DNA of 64,000 bases from CAWGCA01 sp963820955 (lineage in GTDB: Bacteria > Pseudomonadota > Gammaproteobacteria > Chromatiales > Chromatiaceae). Below are positions 46,659 through 57,000 of this stretch, one piece after another. Every line of letters begins with the position of its first letter. Within the stretch, counting starts at the first letter, position 1. A program made the translations under genes and the position numbers. The stretch is taken from the NCBI GenBank assembly GCA_963820955.1, contig CAWGCA010000024.1, positions 69,167 to 133,166 of the forward strand, written 5' to 3'. The notes beneath the pieces were generated by a model. It did not search any database. It had not been told where the DNA came from and saw nothing but the letters and a program-made list of their open reading frames with translations.

Positions 46659-48062
46659 ACGTACTACTTCCATTGCTCCATCGTCAATCACCTTGTTCAA
46701 TTGTGCATGATCCGCCTCGGTGCGATCGGCGTAGCGGTCGGCAAACTCGACCATGATATTGTCGAAGGTCTTGTCATCACCTATGTAGCCGCGGATCGTC
46801 ATGGCGTCACCCGAGCGGGCATGGGCGAAAGCAAGTGTCTTGCCGCAGATGCCGGCAAATGCGGTCAGACGCTTGGGTCCCATCTCCTCGACTTCGATTT
46901 TACCCTTGCCATCCCACAGCTGGCGGAAGTAGAAGTCGATCTCCTGGCCGTCCTCGCCCTCATATCGCGCCCAGCCCAGGAGCACGTCGCTGGTCGCCTG
47001 GATCAGCCGCTGGCCCTCCACTACCCGTTGTCCTGCCTGCTCGTAGACACTCGCGCCGAGGTAGCGCTCGAGCACCGAGGGTACTGCCTGCTTGAACTGC
47101 AGAAACAAGGGTGTCCCGTCGCCGGCTTCCAACAGCAGGATGAGGCAGCGGGTGCCGACACTGCCGACCCCGACCACTTTGCGGGCGACGTCGACCGGTG
47201 TAAACCGATCGATCAGCACACGCCGCTCCAGGGGCAGGGTCTCGCGATATCGCTCGAAAAAGGCGGATGCACCGCCCAGTTCCTCAGCCGTAAGGTGCTC
47301 ATCGATGCGCACGACCAGCGGCGGATCCGGGACGATGACGCGGCGTCCGTCGACGACTTCGGTCAACTTGTCCAGGGCCCGCAGGCTGTTCTTGCGGGCG
47401 GCCTTGTTGAGAATCTCCTTGTTCCATTGACGATGCTTCTTGCCGTGACGTTTCTCGATATGTTCGAGCACTGCCTTTGACTCGAAGCGGTAGTAGTAGA
47501 GATCCAGCGGATTGAGTTCGGAGGCCTCGGCGATGAACTGGCGGTAACTGCGCATCGCCATCCGAGTCGCGGTGCGGGCCTTCTTGGGCGAAAAGCCGTT
47601 GTTGCGCGCCGCCACCGTGATGCTGGCGGCGAGTCGTTTCACGTCCCATTCAAATGGACCCGGGAGCGTCTCGTCGAAGTCATTGAGGTCGAACACCAGC
47701 TCGCGGTCCGGTGCGTGGTACCACCTGAAGTTTCCCAGGTGGGCATCGCCGCAGAGCTCGACCCATAGGTCGGTTCTGGCCCCCGCAGCGAGATCGTTGG
47801 CCATCACCGCGGCTGCGCCCCGCAGATAGGTGAAGGGGGTGCGGCTCATGCGCCCGTAGCGCAGTGGAATGACCTCCTGGAGACGGCTCTTGTCCTGTTG
47901 CGCCAGGATCGCCAGTGGATCCGCACGCTTGGTGTCAGTGGTAAGCTCCGCATGGGCCTCGAGAGCCAGCGCATCGCGTTGTGCCCGGCCTGCCTCGTAT
48001 CGGCTGGCGGGAGATGCACACCGCTGAGTCAATACTGGATTGAGAAGGTCAACTGCGCTCAT
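46650..48062 (-). CDS. DUF2252 family protein
   Basis: A 470-residue protein of the DUF2252 family, whose fold is related to protein-kinase-like phosphotransferases. Features: RMSRTPFTYLRGAAAVMANDL near the start, CGDAHLGNF (kinase-like catalytic HxN), FDLNDFDETLPGPFEWDVKRLA (Asp and metal ligands), and YEQAGQRVVEGQRLIQA near the C terminus. Cytoplasmic, no signal. The TGA stop lies in the terminal inverted repeat of the adjacent element, which suggests insertion has reset the C terminus, although length looks normal. Substrate unknown. Confidence 0.85.
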   Translation of the reverse strand: MSAVDLLNPVLTQRCASPASRYEAGRAQRDALALEAHAELTTDTKRADPLAILAQQDKSRLQEVIPLRYGRMSRTPFTYLRGAAAVMANDLAAGARTDLWVELCGDAHLGNFRWYHAPDRELVFDLNDFDETLPGPFEWDVKRLAASITVAARNNGFSPKKARTATRMAMRSYRQFIAEASELNPLDLYYYRFESKAVLEHIEKRHGKKHRQWNKEILNKAARKNSLRALDKLTEVVDGRRVIVPDPPLVVRIDEHLTAEELGGASAFFERYRETLPLERRVLIDRFTPVDVARKVVGVGSVGTRCLILLLEAGDGTPLFLQFKQAVPSVLERYLGASVYEQAGQRVVEGQRLIQATSDVLLGWARYEGEDGQEIDFYFRQLWDGKGKIEVEEMGPKRLTAFAGICGKTLAFAHARSGDAMTIRGYIGDDKTFDNIMVEFADRYADRTEADHAQLNKVIDDGAMEVVRDL

Positions 48063-48091
48063 CTTGTCGTCATCTCCAGTGTGTTTTTTTC

Positions 48092-51000
48092 TCAGCCGGA
48101 CTTTGGTGCCTGGATCCGGTAGAGGGTGGCGTAGAACACGGGTACCGCCACCATGGTCAGGATGGTCGCGAAGGCCAGGCCAAACATGATGGTTACCGCC
48201 ATGGACACCCAGAAGATATCCTGCAGCAGCGGCATGATGCCGAGCACCGTGGTTGCCGTCGCATTGACCACCGGCCGGAGACGGGACACTGCTGATTCCA
48301 CCACCGCATCGTAGGGACTCATTCCCTCCTCGAGATTGATATTGACCTGGTCGAGGAGTACCACCACGTTTTTGATGATCATGCCCGACAGGCTCATGGC
48401 ACCCAGCAGGGCCATGAAACCGAAGGGTGCACCCGTGATCAGCAGTCCCGACGTGATGCCCACCACGGCGAAGGGAATCAACAGAAAGATGATCAGGGGC
48501 GGGCGGTAGGCATTGAACAGCACCACGATGATGGCCAGCATAATGACAACGGCCGGGATGATGCCCGGAACCAGGGCCTCCTGGGATTCGGTGGTGCTTC
48601 CGTACTCACCGTCAAACTCCAGGCTGTAGCCGGGCGGCAGCGGGATGGCTTCGAACGCCGCCCGGACATCCTCCATCAGGGTCGGTGCCGTGGCGTCATC
48701 GGGCGAGGCCTGTACCGTGATGGCCCGTCGTCGGTCCCAGCGCCAGATCAGGGGATCTTCCCACTCCACCGTGATTCCGTCGACCACCTGGGAGACGGGA
48801 ACGGACTCGGTAGAGAGGCTAGGGAGTATCTGGATACGGTCCAGGTCGCTGGCCGCTCCGCTGCGCTGTTCCTGCATGTCCCGGAATACGATGGGAATGA
48901 GATCATCCCCTTCCCGGTAGAGCCCCACCGGAATGCCGTCGAACGAGCGCTTGGTGGCACTGGCCAGGTCTTCGCGGTCCACCCCGGCCCAGCGGCCACG
49001 CTCCTGATTATATTCGGGAACGATACGCCGGTCCCGGTTGCGCCAGTTGGTGCGGACCTCCTTTGCGTAGGGGCTCGCCTCCAGGATGGCAACACCCTGC
49101 GCCGCCAGGCTGCGCAGGACATCCGGATCGGCCTCTGCAGGTCCACTGATGCGGGCCTCGAACTGCCAGTCGTCCCAGGCGCCGACGCCGTACTTGCGCA
49201 CCCGCACCAGCGCCTCGGGGACGTTGGCCTCGATCCAGGGCGTGATGTGGTCCATGACCGTGTCCACGCTTCTCAGCGAATCGGTATTGACGATGAGCTG
49301 GGCGTAGGAGGGGTAGGGGTCCTCCGGATTGACCGGCAGGTAGAATCGCGGCGGTCCCCCGCCGATGAATGCGGTTACGCTGGTGCTCCCGGGTTGGTCC
49401 GCGAGTTCCTCCTCGATCGCCTTCAGATTACCCGAGACATCCTGAATGCGACTGCCTTCCGGCGCCCAGTAGTCGATCATAAACTGATGCCGCGAAGCGT
49501 CCGGGAAAAACATCTGGGGCACGAACCCGAAGCCCCAGAGCGATGCTACCAACAGCGCCAGCAGGGCCCCGATGAATAGAAACCGTCCCCGGATGGCGCC
49601 GGCGAGCAATCCCCGGAAGCGTTGATAGAAACCGCCCGCATAGGGGTCTGCCCCTTCACTGCCGGCTTTTGGGTCAGGGATCAGGTGCTTGCACATGAGC
49701 GGTGTCACGGTCTGGGAGAGCAGCCAGCTGAAGAGCAGTGCAATGGCCACCACGATGAACAGGCTGCGGCCATATTCGCCGGTGTCGAAGTCGGAGGCGA
49801 AAATGGGATAGAAGGCCATGGAGGCCACCAGGGTGGCGCCCAGCAACGGCCAGGCCGGTTGGCTGGCGGCCTCCACGGCCGCCTTGGTCCGGTCCATGCC
49901 CTGCTGCAGCCTGACCACGAAACCGTCCGCCACCACGATGGCGTTGTCCACCATCATGCCCATGGCGATGATCAGGGCCCCCAGGGAGACCCGCTGCAGG
50001 TCGATGTCCCAAAGCGCCATCAGGATAAAGGTGCCGAGAATGGCAAAGACCAGACCGCTGAGCCCGATGATGACCGCCATGCGCAGCCCCATGGAGACGG
50101 CCAGAACGACCAGAACGATGCCGACCGCCTGGGCGAGGTTGATCATGAAGTCGCGGATGGATTCGGCCACCAGGTCGGATTGCCAGGATATCCGGTGGAG
50201 ATCTATGCCCGCGGGTATCACCTCGGCCAGTTCGTCGATACGCTGATCCACCGCACGGCCGATCTGTACGGCGTTCACGCCCGAGCTCGGGGCCAGGGCG
50301 AGGCCGATGGCCGGTTGCCCGTTGTAACGCATCAGGTTGACCGGAGGATCGATGTATCCCCGCTCCACCTGGGCGAAATCCTTGATCCGGATGATGTCCT
50401 CACCCCGCACCCCCTGGGCCTTTTCGCTAAAGGTGGTGCCGGTAACGGCCAGTTCCTCGATCTGTTCCGGGGAGGTGAACTCACCGGTGGGCGCGACGCG
50501 GAAACGTTTGTTTTGCAGGTCAACGCGGCCGGCATCCACGATCCGGTTTTGTACCTGCAGCGTTCGCGAAATGTCTTCCGCGGTCAGTCCCAGCTGGGTG
50601 AGCTGGGTCTCCGAGGTTTCCACGTAGACACGCTCGTCCTGTGTGCCCCAGAATTCGACCCTGGCCACCCCCGGTACGACCGCCAGTTCCTTGCGGATGT
50701 TCTTGGCGTACTGATCGAGTTCAGCGTAACTGAAGCCGTCTCCGGTGAGCGCCATCAGGAAGCCGAAGACAAAGCCGAAGTCGTCACCGATCTGGGGTAT
50801 GCCGGCACCGGGAGGAAGCTGGTTCTGAATGTCCCCAACGTTTTTTCGCATGTGGTCCCAGACCTGGGGCAGACGATCCGACCAGTATTCGTTCTTGATA
50901 TCGACCTTGATAATGGAGAGCCCGGCCCGGGAGTTGGAATAAATATTCTTGACCTCCGTCATCTCCTGCAGCTTGGTCTCGATCAGGTCGGTGACCTCCA

Positions 51001-51181
51001 GTTCCACCTGTTTTGCGCTGGCGCCGGGATAGGCGGTAATGATGGCCGCCGTTTTGACGGTGAACTCCGGGTCCTCGAGCTGTCCGAGCTGGAAATAGCT
51101 CCCAATACCGGCGGTCAGCAGCAGGAAGACAAAGAAATAGGTGATGGACTGTTTCTCAAGGGCAAGGGCGGCAAGGTTCAT
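48092..51181 (-). CDS. RND-family efflux pump inner-membrane permease
   Basis: A 1029-residue AcrB-type permease: N-terminal helix, two large periplasmic loops, and the two six-helix repeats. GALIIAMGMMVDNAIVVADG in helix 4 contains the conserved Asp residues for proton relay, and a second repeat GMIIKNVVVLLDQVN lies near residue 935. Family length 1010-1050. The start lies 4 bp after the adaptor stop, so the two are one operon. The sequence is closer to the multidrug/hydrophobic-amphiphile branch than to heavy-metal pumps (no metal motif seen). No outer-membrane channel gene is adjacent, so TolC is presumably used. Confidence 0.92.
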   Translation of the reverse strand: MNLAALALEKQSITYFFVFLLLTAGIGSYFQLGQLEDPEFTVKTAAIITAYPGASAKQVELEVTDLIETKLQEMTEVKNIYSNSRAGLSIIKVDIKNEYWSDRLPQVWDHMRKNVGDIQNQLPPGAGIPQIGDDFGFVFGFLMALTGDGFSYAELDQYAKNIRKELAVVPGVARVEFWGTQDERVYVETSETQLTQLGLTAEDISRTLQVQNRIVDAGRVDLQNKRFRVAPTGEFTSPEQIEELAVTGTTFSEKAQGVRGEDIIRIKDFAQVERGYIDPPVNLMRYNGQPAIGLALAPSSGVNAVQIGRAVDQRIDELAEVIPAGIDLHRISWQSDLVAESIRDFMINLAQAVGIVLVVLAVSMGLRMAVIIGLSGLVFAILGTFILMALWDIDLQRVSLGALIIAMGMMVDNAIVVADGFVVRLQQGMDRTKAAVEAASQPAWPLLGATLVASMAFYPIFASDFDTGEYGRSLFIVVAIALLFSWLLSQTVTPLMCKHLIPDPKAGSEGADPYAGGFYQRFRGLLAGAIRGRFLFIGALLALLVASLWGFGFVPQMFFPDASRHQFMIDYWAPEGSRIQDVSGNLKAIEEELADQPGSTSVTAFIGGGPPRFYLPVNPEDPYPSYAQLIVNTDSLRSVDTVMDHITPWIEANVPEALVRVRKYGVGAWDDWQFEARISGPAEADPDVLRSLAAQGVAILEASPYAKEVRTNWRNRDRRIVPEYNQERGRWAGVDREDLASATKRSFDGIPVGLYREGDDLIPIVFRDMQEQRSGAASDLDRIQILPSLSTESVPVSQVVDGITVEWEDPLIWRWDRRRAITVQASPDDATAPTLMEDVRAAFEAIPLPPGYSLEFDGEYGSTTESQEALVPGIIPAVVIMLAIIVVLFNAYRPPLIIFLLIPFAVVGITSGLLITGAPFGFMALLGAMSLSGMIIKNVVVLLDQVNINLEEGMSPYDAVVESAVSRLRPVVNATATTVLGIMPLLQDIFWVSMAVTIMFGLAFATILTMVAVPVFYATLYRIQAPKSG

Positions 51182-51185
51182 GGTG

Positions 51186-52328
51186 CTAGGCCCCGTTCTG
51201 CTTCAGGATACGGACTTCCTGACCCTCGCGAATCGAATGCACGCCCGCGGTCACGACCCACTCACCGGCACTGAGACCCTCTGTGACAAGCACCCCTAGC
51301 CGGGTCATGTCACCGGTTTTGACCGGGCGGCGCTTCAGAACACCCAGATCGCCATCGGTCGGCTCGATGATCCAGACATAGCTCTGGGTCTCGGTGTCCG
51401 GTGTGAACACAGCGCCTACCGGCACGCCGAGGCCCCTTCTTTGCTGCTCATCGGGGAGATCTGTTTCGCCCCCACGGGCGGTGCCCGCCATGCCGGGCAG
51501 GATCTTGACATCCTCCGGCTGCGCCATGATCACAGTGACAGGAAAGGTGCGGGTGGTCTGGGAGGCCTCTGTCCCTATCTCCTTGATGCTCCCCTCAAAC
51601 TTCCGATCCGGAAATGCGTCGAATTGCAGAACCACCGTGCGTATCGAAGAGGCCAGGGAGATCAGGTTTTCGGGGATGTTGACCACCATCTCGATGTTGG
51701 ATGTATCGAGGATACGGACGACGGGCTGTTTCTGGCGCAGGTTCTGGAAGTTCTCTACGTAGGTCGCCACCACGGTGCCGTCGAAGGGTGTCTTGAGTTG
51801 GGTGTCATCGAGTTGGTCCTGGGCCGTTCTGACGGATGCCGTGAGGGCGTCGACGTTGGCCCTGGCCCGATTCCGCTCTTCCCGCGCCCGATCGACGGCG
51901 GTCTTACTGGTCGCGCCGGGATCTGCCTTCATGATATTCAACTGGCGCTGATAGTCCGTGCCGGCGCGCTCCAGTGCGGCGTTGGCCTCCGCCAGCTGCG
52001 CCTGTACGTTGGCCAGGTTGACCTCGAAATCCCGCGGGTCGATTCGGGCCACCACGTCGCCCTCCTGCACTACGTCACCCACGTTGACCGGGCGGGTGAT
52101 CAGCGGCCCGCCCACCCGGAATGCCAGGTCGATCTCCTGGGTCGCCTGGGCACGCCCGGGGAAGCCACGGCGTTGCAGTGTCCCCACGTCGCCAACCTTC
52201 ACCGCCCGCACAGGCCGGATGATGTTCTTTTCAGGCTCCGGTTCGCTGCAAGCGGTCAGTCCTGATAACAGGATAATTACCATTACTATCAATGAGGAAG
52301 TCTGACAGAATGCATTTGCTCTGCTCAT
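51186..52328 (-). CDS. RND efflux periplasmic adaptor (membrane fusion protein), lipoprotein
   Basis: A 380-residue protein with lipobox LTACS (Cys near 27). Biotinyl-lipoyl-type halves flank a coiled-coil hairpin (about 95-190; NVQAQLAEANAALERAG..AVDRAREERNRARANV). DTQLKTPFDGTVVATYVEN is the second lipoyl half, followed by a beta-barrel and C-terminal domain (GVPVGAVFTPD, VTEGLSAGEWVVTAGVHSIREGQ). It joins permease 48092-51181 to the outer-membrane exit duct. First gene of the operon. Confidence 0.92.
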   Translation of the reverse strand: MSRANAFCQTSSLIVMVIILLSGLTACSEPEPEKNIIRPVRAVKVGDVGTLQRRGFPGRAQATQEIDLAFRVGGPLITRPVNVGDVVQEGDVVARIDPRDFEVNLANVQAQLAEANAALERAGTDYQRQLNIMKADPGATSKTAVDRAREERNRARANVDALTASVRTAQDQLDDTQLKTPFDGTVVATYVENFQNLRQKQPVVRILDTSNIEMVVNIPENLISLASSIRTVVLQFDAFPDRKFEGSIKEIGTEASQTTRTFPVTVIMAQPEDVKILPGMAGTARGGETDLPDEQQRRGLGVPVGAVFTPDTETQSYVWIIEPTDGDLGVLKRRPVKTGDMTRLGVLVTEGLSAGEWVVTAGVHSIREGQEVRILKQNGA

Positions 52329-52598
52329 AACGAAGGCCTGTCTCTATATGTTCGTTTTCGTTTGGCCATTATTGAGGATCATCGGCAAACGGGCAAGGAC
52401 GCGCACCTGAGCAGCAATCGGTGGCAGCGACTCCGCCAGGAAGCCCTTCGCCGAATACCCCTAACCTTTCCTGAGAATTAATAGAAGCGCGTTTAGCGGG
52501 TATACCTGGCAGTTGTAGCAACTACTGCCTTTAAACGTGTTTTGTCCCGTGAAATGCGGGGGGCAACTGATCAGGACGAGAACTTCCCACGGCCTGCC

Positions 52599-53857
52599 TC
52601 ACTTCTGGCCAGTGATCCCCGGCGGGGTATGGCGCCATGGTTCACTGGAGGTGGTGGCCGCAACACCAAGGTCGAACAGCCTTTTCATCTCCATCGGGTC
52701 GAATATCTCCTTGTGTTGCGCGACGAAATCATCCGGCAGATGGACGTAATTGAACTCCATTCCGTCCTCCCGGGCCTGCCAGAAAATTCGGTGCAGGTCG
52801 TTGTCGACAGAGACACTAATCATGGTAGCGATAGAGCGTCGGGCAATCTCATTTAGCCGGCGCTGCACATGTGCCGGCCTTGGCCCCAGCACACCGTTGC
52901 GAATGACATAAACGGCACCCTGGCTTTCAAGATCCCGGCCCGCCGCAACTTCAGCAGCCGACTCCACATCCGGCCATCCACCTCGGAAAAACATCTGCGC
53001 TGACACCCCGCCGTCGACGTGCATCTCGTCATAGCGGACTCCATCCAATTCCACGTCGACCAGAACGGGTGGGAAGGCGGCTGGGATCGAGGCGGAGGCC
53101 AGCATTACCTGGCGGAACAGTGCCAGTGCACCCGGTTGTCCACTGGTGGCAATCGCGCCCATGTTCCAGATGACGAATTCCTGGGCGTCCAGATAGGTAG
53201 TGCCGATATACAGCCGCTGCCCTTTAGCATGGGCCTGTGCTACGGCATCAAGCACGTCTTCATCAACGTGCCGGGCGATGAGTCTGGTCAGGGGTTCCGT
53301 ATCGGCGATGGATTCGGCATTAAACAGGTCGAGAAGTATCCGCAGGATTCCACGTCGCTGAACGATGTCGCTGGTCTCCACGCCGGTGTAGACATCCTTC
53401 ATCCGGGCGTCATAGTCGGGCCCCAGCATCGCAAAGGGCGCTATCAGTGCTCCGGTGCTGATTCCGGTCACCAACTTGAAGCGAGGGCGCTTACCGGTCT
53501 GGGTCCAGCCATACAGGACGCCCGCGCCAAAGGCGCCGTTCGCCCCCCGCCGGAGATCACCAGCACGCTATAGTCGAGAGAACCGTCGGCTTTGCGTGGA
53601 AACTCTCCCGGTGATTCCTGTTGTACCGACGCGATCAGGTCCTTCGACAGTCGGTCGTCGCGATCAGGTCCCCATAGTCGGACTTCATCCATTTCCGGTA
53701 TCTCGGCTCGGAGGATATTTTCCTCTGGTACCGGACTTCTGGAGAGGGGAACACCCCCGCAACCGCTGATTGTGAGCATCAAAAAGAGCAACGGGTAACC
53801 TATCCAGCAGCGGGGCTTGAGCGCTGGGGGTGATTGTACGTCAGTAATTCCGCGCAT
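52599..53857 (-). pseudogene. Patatin-like phospholipase lipoprotein, one frameshift in a G run
   Basis: Exported patatin. The N-terminal part (ATG 53857, alternative TTG 53893) has a lipobox TISGCG. The oxyanion region SGGG is read, then the frame shifts near 53545. In the correct frame it continues as NGAFGAGVLYGWTQTGKRP and joins the main ORF at LVTGISTGALIAPF (G-x-S-x-G nucleophile) and VDGGVSAQMF (DGG of the Ser-Asp dyad). One G is missing in a six-base C/G run on the plus strand, typical of a slip or sequencing indel. The corrected length is about 420 residues. Predicted outer-membrane-facing lipase. Confidence 0.82.
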
Positions 53858-53974
53858 AAGGGTGTCGCTGTTTATAGATGCTTTTGGAGTCAATGCCTGT
53901 TGTGCTTAAGCCTAATCTTAGCAACATGGTCTGTAGCTCGCGACATCGGGATCGGTGGCAGCTACCCTTTTCCC

Positions 53975-54042
53975 CCTCACCCTCACCCTAATCCTCTCCC
54001 CCGTTCGGGGGAGAGGGGACTACAACAACATCCCCGAGGGGG
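53975..54042. repeat. Dispersed palindromic repeat (cctctccccc..gggggagagg)
   Basis: A perfect 10-bp inverted repeat with GTTC loop inside cctaatcctctcccccgttcgggggagaggggac, a widely dispersed proteobacterial REP-like element. It lies between the patatin gene and the AsmA gene, both on the minus strand, and could act as a transcription or mRNA-processing stop. Confidence 0.7.
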
Positions 54043-54096
54043 AGAATAAGGCAGGGTCTGCGACGCAACGCGTTGCGCACCGGCGAGTTCTTATCC

Positions 54097-57000
54097 TCAG
54101 CGAGCGGCGCACCCCGGCAGGATCGATATGCGTTTGGGTGGAGGGTCCGGGAGGTTATTGGATTGATCTGGCTCCCCCTTCAATGCCATGGCTCTATTGA
54201 TCGCAGCGGCACAGCCAGTCTGTCCCGACCCTGTCTGACTTAAAGTGAAGATCAGGTAGGCCGGATTGATCAGACCCGCCAGCACGCCGCTACCCGCCGC
54301 TCTTATGCGATTGCGAGGCAGCACGGTCAGTGCAACCTCGGGCTCTGCAATCGTTCCGGTGACATGCACCGGGTTGGTCAGGCTCAACAGCGTCATGCGC
54401 TTGGGTCTGGGGGCGAACACCAGGTTCAGTTGCTCGCTCTCAAGGTCCAGGGTGCCGGACGCACCAATGGTGATCCGCCGCGTATCGATCAGCAGACCAT
54501 CGACGTTGGCCGTGCCATTCTCGATACTGACTCGGGCGACCAGGCAGTTGAGGTCGGTCACGTCTTCTCTGCGCCATTGACTGGATAACATGGTGGTTAC
54601 CAGGGCGGATCCCCAGAGATCCAGTCGGCGGCTGCCAAATCTCCCGTCCCGTCCGACAATAACAAGCTGTCCGTTGGAATCGCCCAGAAATTCCCGACGG
54701 GTGCGTCCGGTCCCGGAGAGGCGGAAGGTAACATCGATAGTCCCCTCTACGGTTTCCCCCAGCCCCGCCTGCTTCAGCAATACCCCGTAGTTGAGCTGTC
54801 GGGCGATCCATCGCAAGGCAATTACCGGCGGGTCCTGCGTCGCATCGATTGTTACATCTGACTCTATCAGGGCACCGGCCCAGCCCGTTACGCTGAAGGG
54901 GTCGATCCTGAATACACCGTCCTCCAGTGTGGCCCTGAAGTTGATATAACCCAGGTCTCCCGCTTCGGTTCTCAGGCGTTTGCCTTTGAATTTAAGCTCG
55001 CCGTCGAATTGCTGCATATACTCGATGGGTAGGTCGTAATCCGGGATTACGCGATCCTCTGCACCCGGCATGGTTTCTGTGTCTGTGACTGGCAGGAGTT
55101 CCCGGAGATAGATCTGCTCGGAGTTGAGGTTAGCCACCACCCTTGGTCTTTGTTCTCCCTGGTAGACGCGGATGCGGCCACCGATATCACTCCTGCCGGA
55201 CTTGATCTTCAACTCGTCAAACACCACTCCGTCGGGTAGATCGGCAAAGTGGCCGCTGAGTGAATAGGCCCCCTCCAGGGGCAGTACCAGGTTGAACAGC
55301 GGCAGCAGTGCTGCGATTTCGGCACCGTGCAGGGTGTAACGAAGATCGAATCCCTTGGCCTCGAGCGGTTGCTCTACGCTGCCGGTTACCCTGAAACGGA
55401 TATCGCCTGCTAGAGCCTCCAGGGTCAGTTCTTGCCAAGGTCCTGTAGGTCGTTTTATCAATTCCGCCAGTGGTTCAGTCCGCAGCTTAAACTGGGCCGG
55501 TTTCTTATTGAGCATGGCTCTGGCATTGATCTGTATATCCTCGCCCGGGCGGGCGGAGGCATCGAAACCGGTGAGACCCAGATCCACCGGCTGCCCCTGA
55601 ACGACGGTCTGGTAGTGGAGTTTCCCCTTCGGCGCCTGTGCCTCCAACGCAAGATCAGCATGACCTATCAGTCCTCGGGCGCTCACCCCGCCCTTTCCCA
55701 GGGCCGCCAGGCGCGGACCCCAGGGTAGCTGCGCGCGCGCTTCGAGGCGCGTACCGTCCAGCGTTGCCTGGACCGGCGCCAGTGTCAGGGTCTGGCCGTT
55801 GGCAAGTGCGGTTACCAGGATATCCTGCAGCGGTTTTGCCAGTCCTTCGAGCCGTCCGATTTGGGCCTCGACGTTCAGGTCGAAGGCATCGAGTCCGTCG
55901 ATATCCAGTGGTTGATCCCAGCCGCCGGCAGCCGATCTTTCACTTTTCCCGGTCGGCAGGATCTCGTCCAGATAGAGCCGGTTGGATTCGATATCTGCTT
56001 CCAGCCTGGGTCTCTGACCTTCCCGGTGGATGACGACCCGGCCGCCGAGATCACTTCTGCCGACCGCGAGCTTCAGATCGTCGAACACCTCTCGATCCGG
56101 ATGGCCGGCATAGTGACCGCTGAGCGACCAGGCGCCCCGCAGCGGCAGTAAGGCATAGAGTTCGGCGCCGCTCGCCGAGTACTCGATATCAAATCCCTCA
56201 CCCTCGAGTGGCCGGGCCAGGCTGCCAGTCGCATCGAGTCGAATGTCATCGCCCCGCGCCTCGAGTGTCAGACCCTGCCAGGGCCCGCTGGGTCGCTGCA
56301 GCAATGTTTCAAGCGGTTCGCCCCACAGCATCAGCGTGACAGGGCTGTCATTGAGTGCGGCCTCTGCTCGGATAGTTAACGCAGCCCCGGGTCGGGCTTT
56401 GGCCTCGACGGCGGTGAGTGTGAGCTCTGTCGGCCGCCCCATCAGGGTCGTCGCGTACCGATATCCGGCGTCCTGGGCCTGTGCCCGAATATCCAACTCC
56501 GCATTCTGCAGCAGTGTCTTGAGACTGACAGTCTCTGCTGCCGGTGGCGCGAGCGGCTCACCCCAGGGCAGCGACGCATTTGCCGTGATCTGCGTGCCAT
56601 CCACTGTTGCCCTGGCGCTTGAGAGACTCAACCCCTGTCGGTCTGCCTGTGCAGTCAGTGCGATATCCTGCACCGCTACTGCGAGGCCATCGAGCCGCTG
56701 AACCTGGAGCTGAATATCGAGAGCGGCGGTTCCCGGTCGGCCGATATCGAGTGTTTGATCCCAGACTTCGGGAGTACCCTGGTCCGCGCTCCGGGGCAGC
56801 GATTTATCCATGCCCAGTTCACCGACATCCAGACGTTGGGAATCAAGCCTGATCTTAATCGTGGGTGAGGAAGCGCTCATATCCCAGTGAAGGTTGCCTT
56901 GAATATCGCTGCTGCCCAGTTGACCGGTGAGGTCGTTGACACTCAGATACGCATCTAGCTCGAACCGGATAGTTGCACCCAGCTCATACGGCCCTATGGC

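Noticed and set aside
49622..51274. Plus-strand open frame of 550 codons
   Set aside because: It is the antisense shadow of the RND permease and has no domain resemblance.
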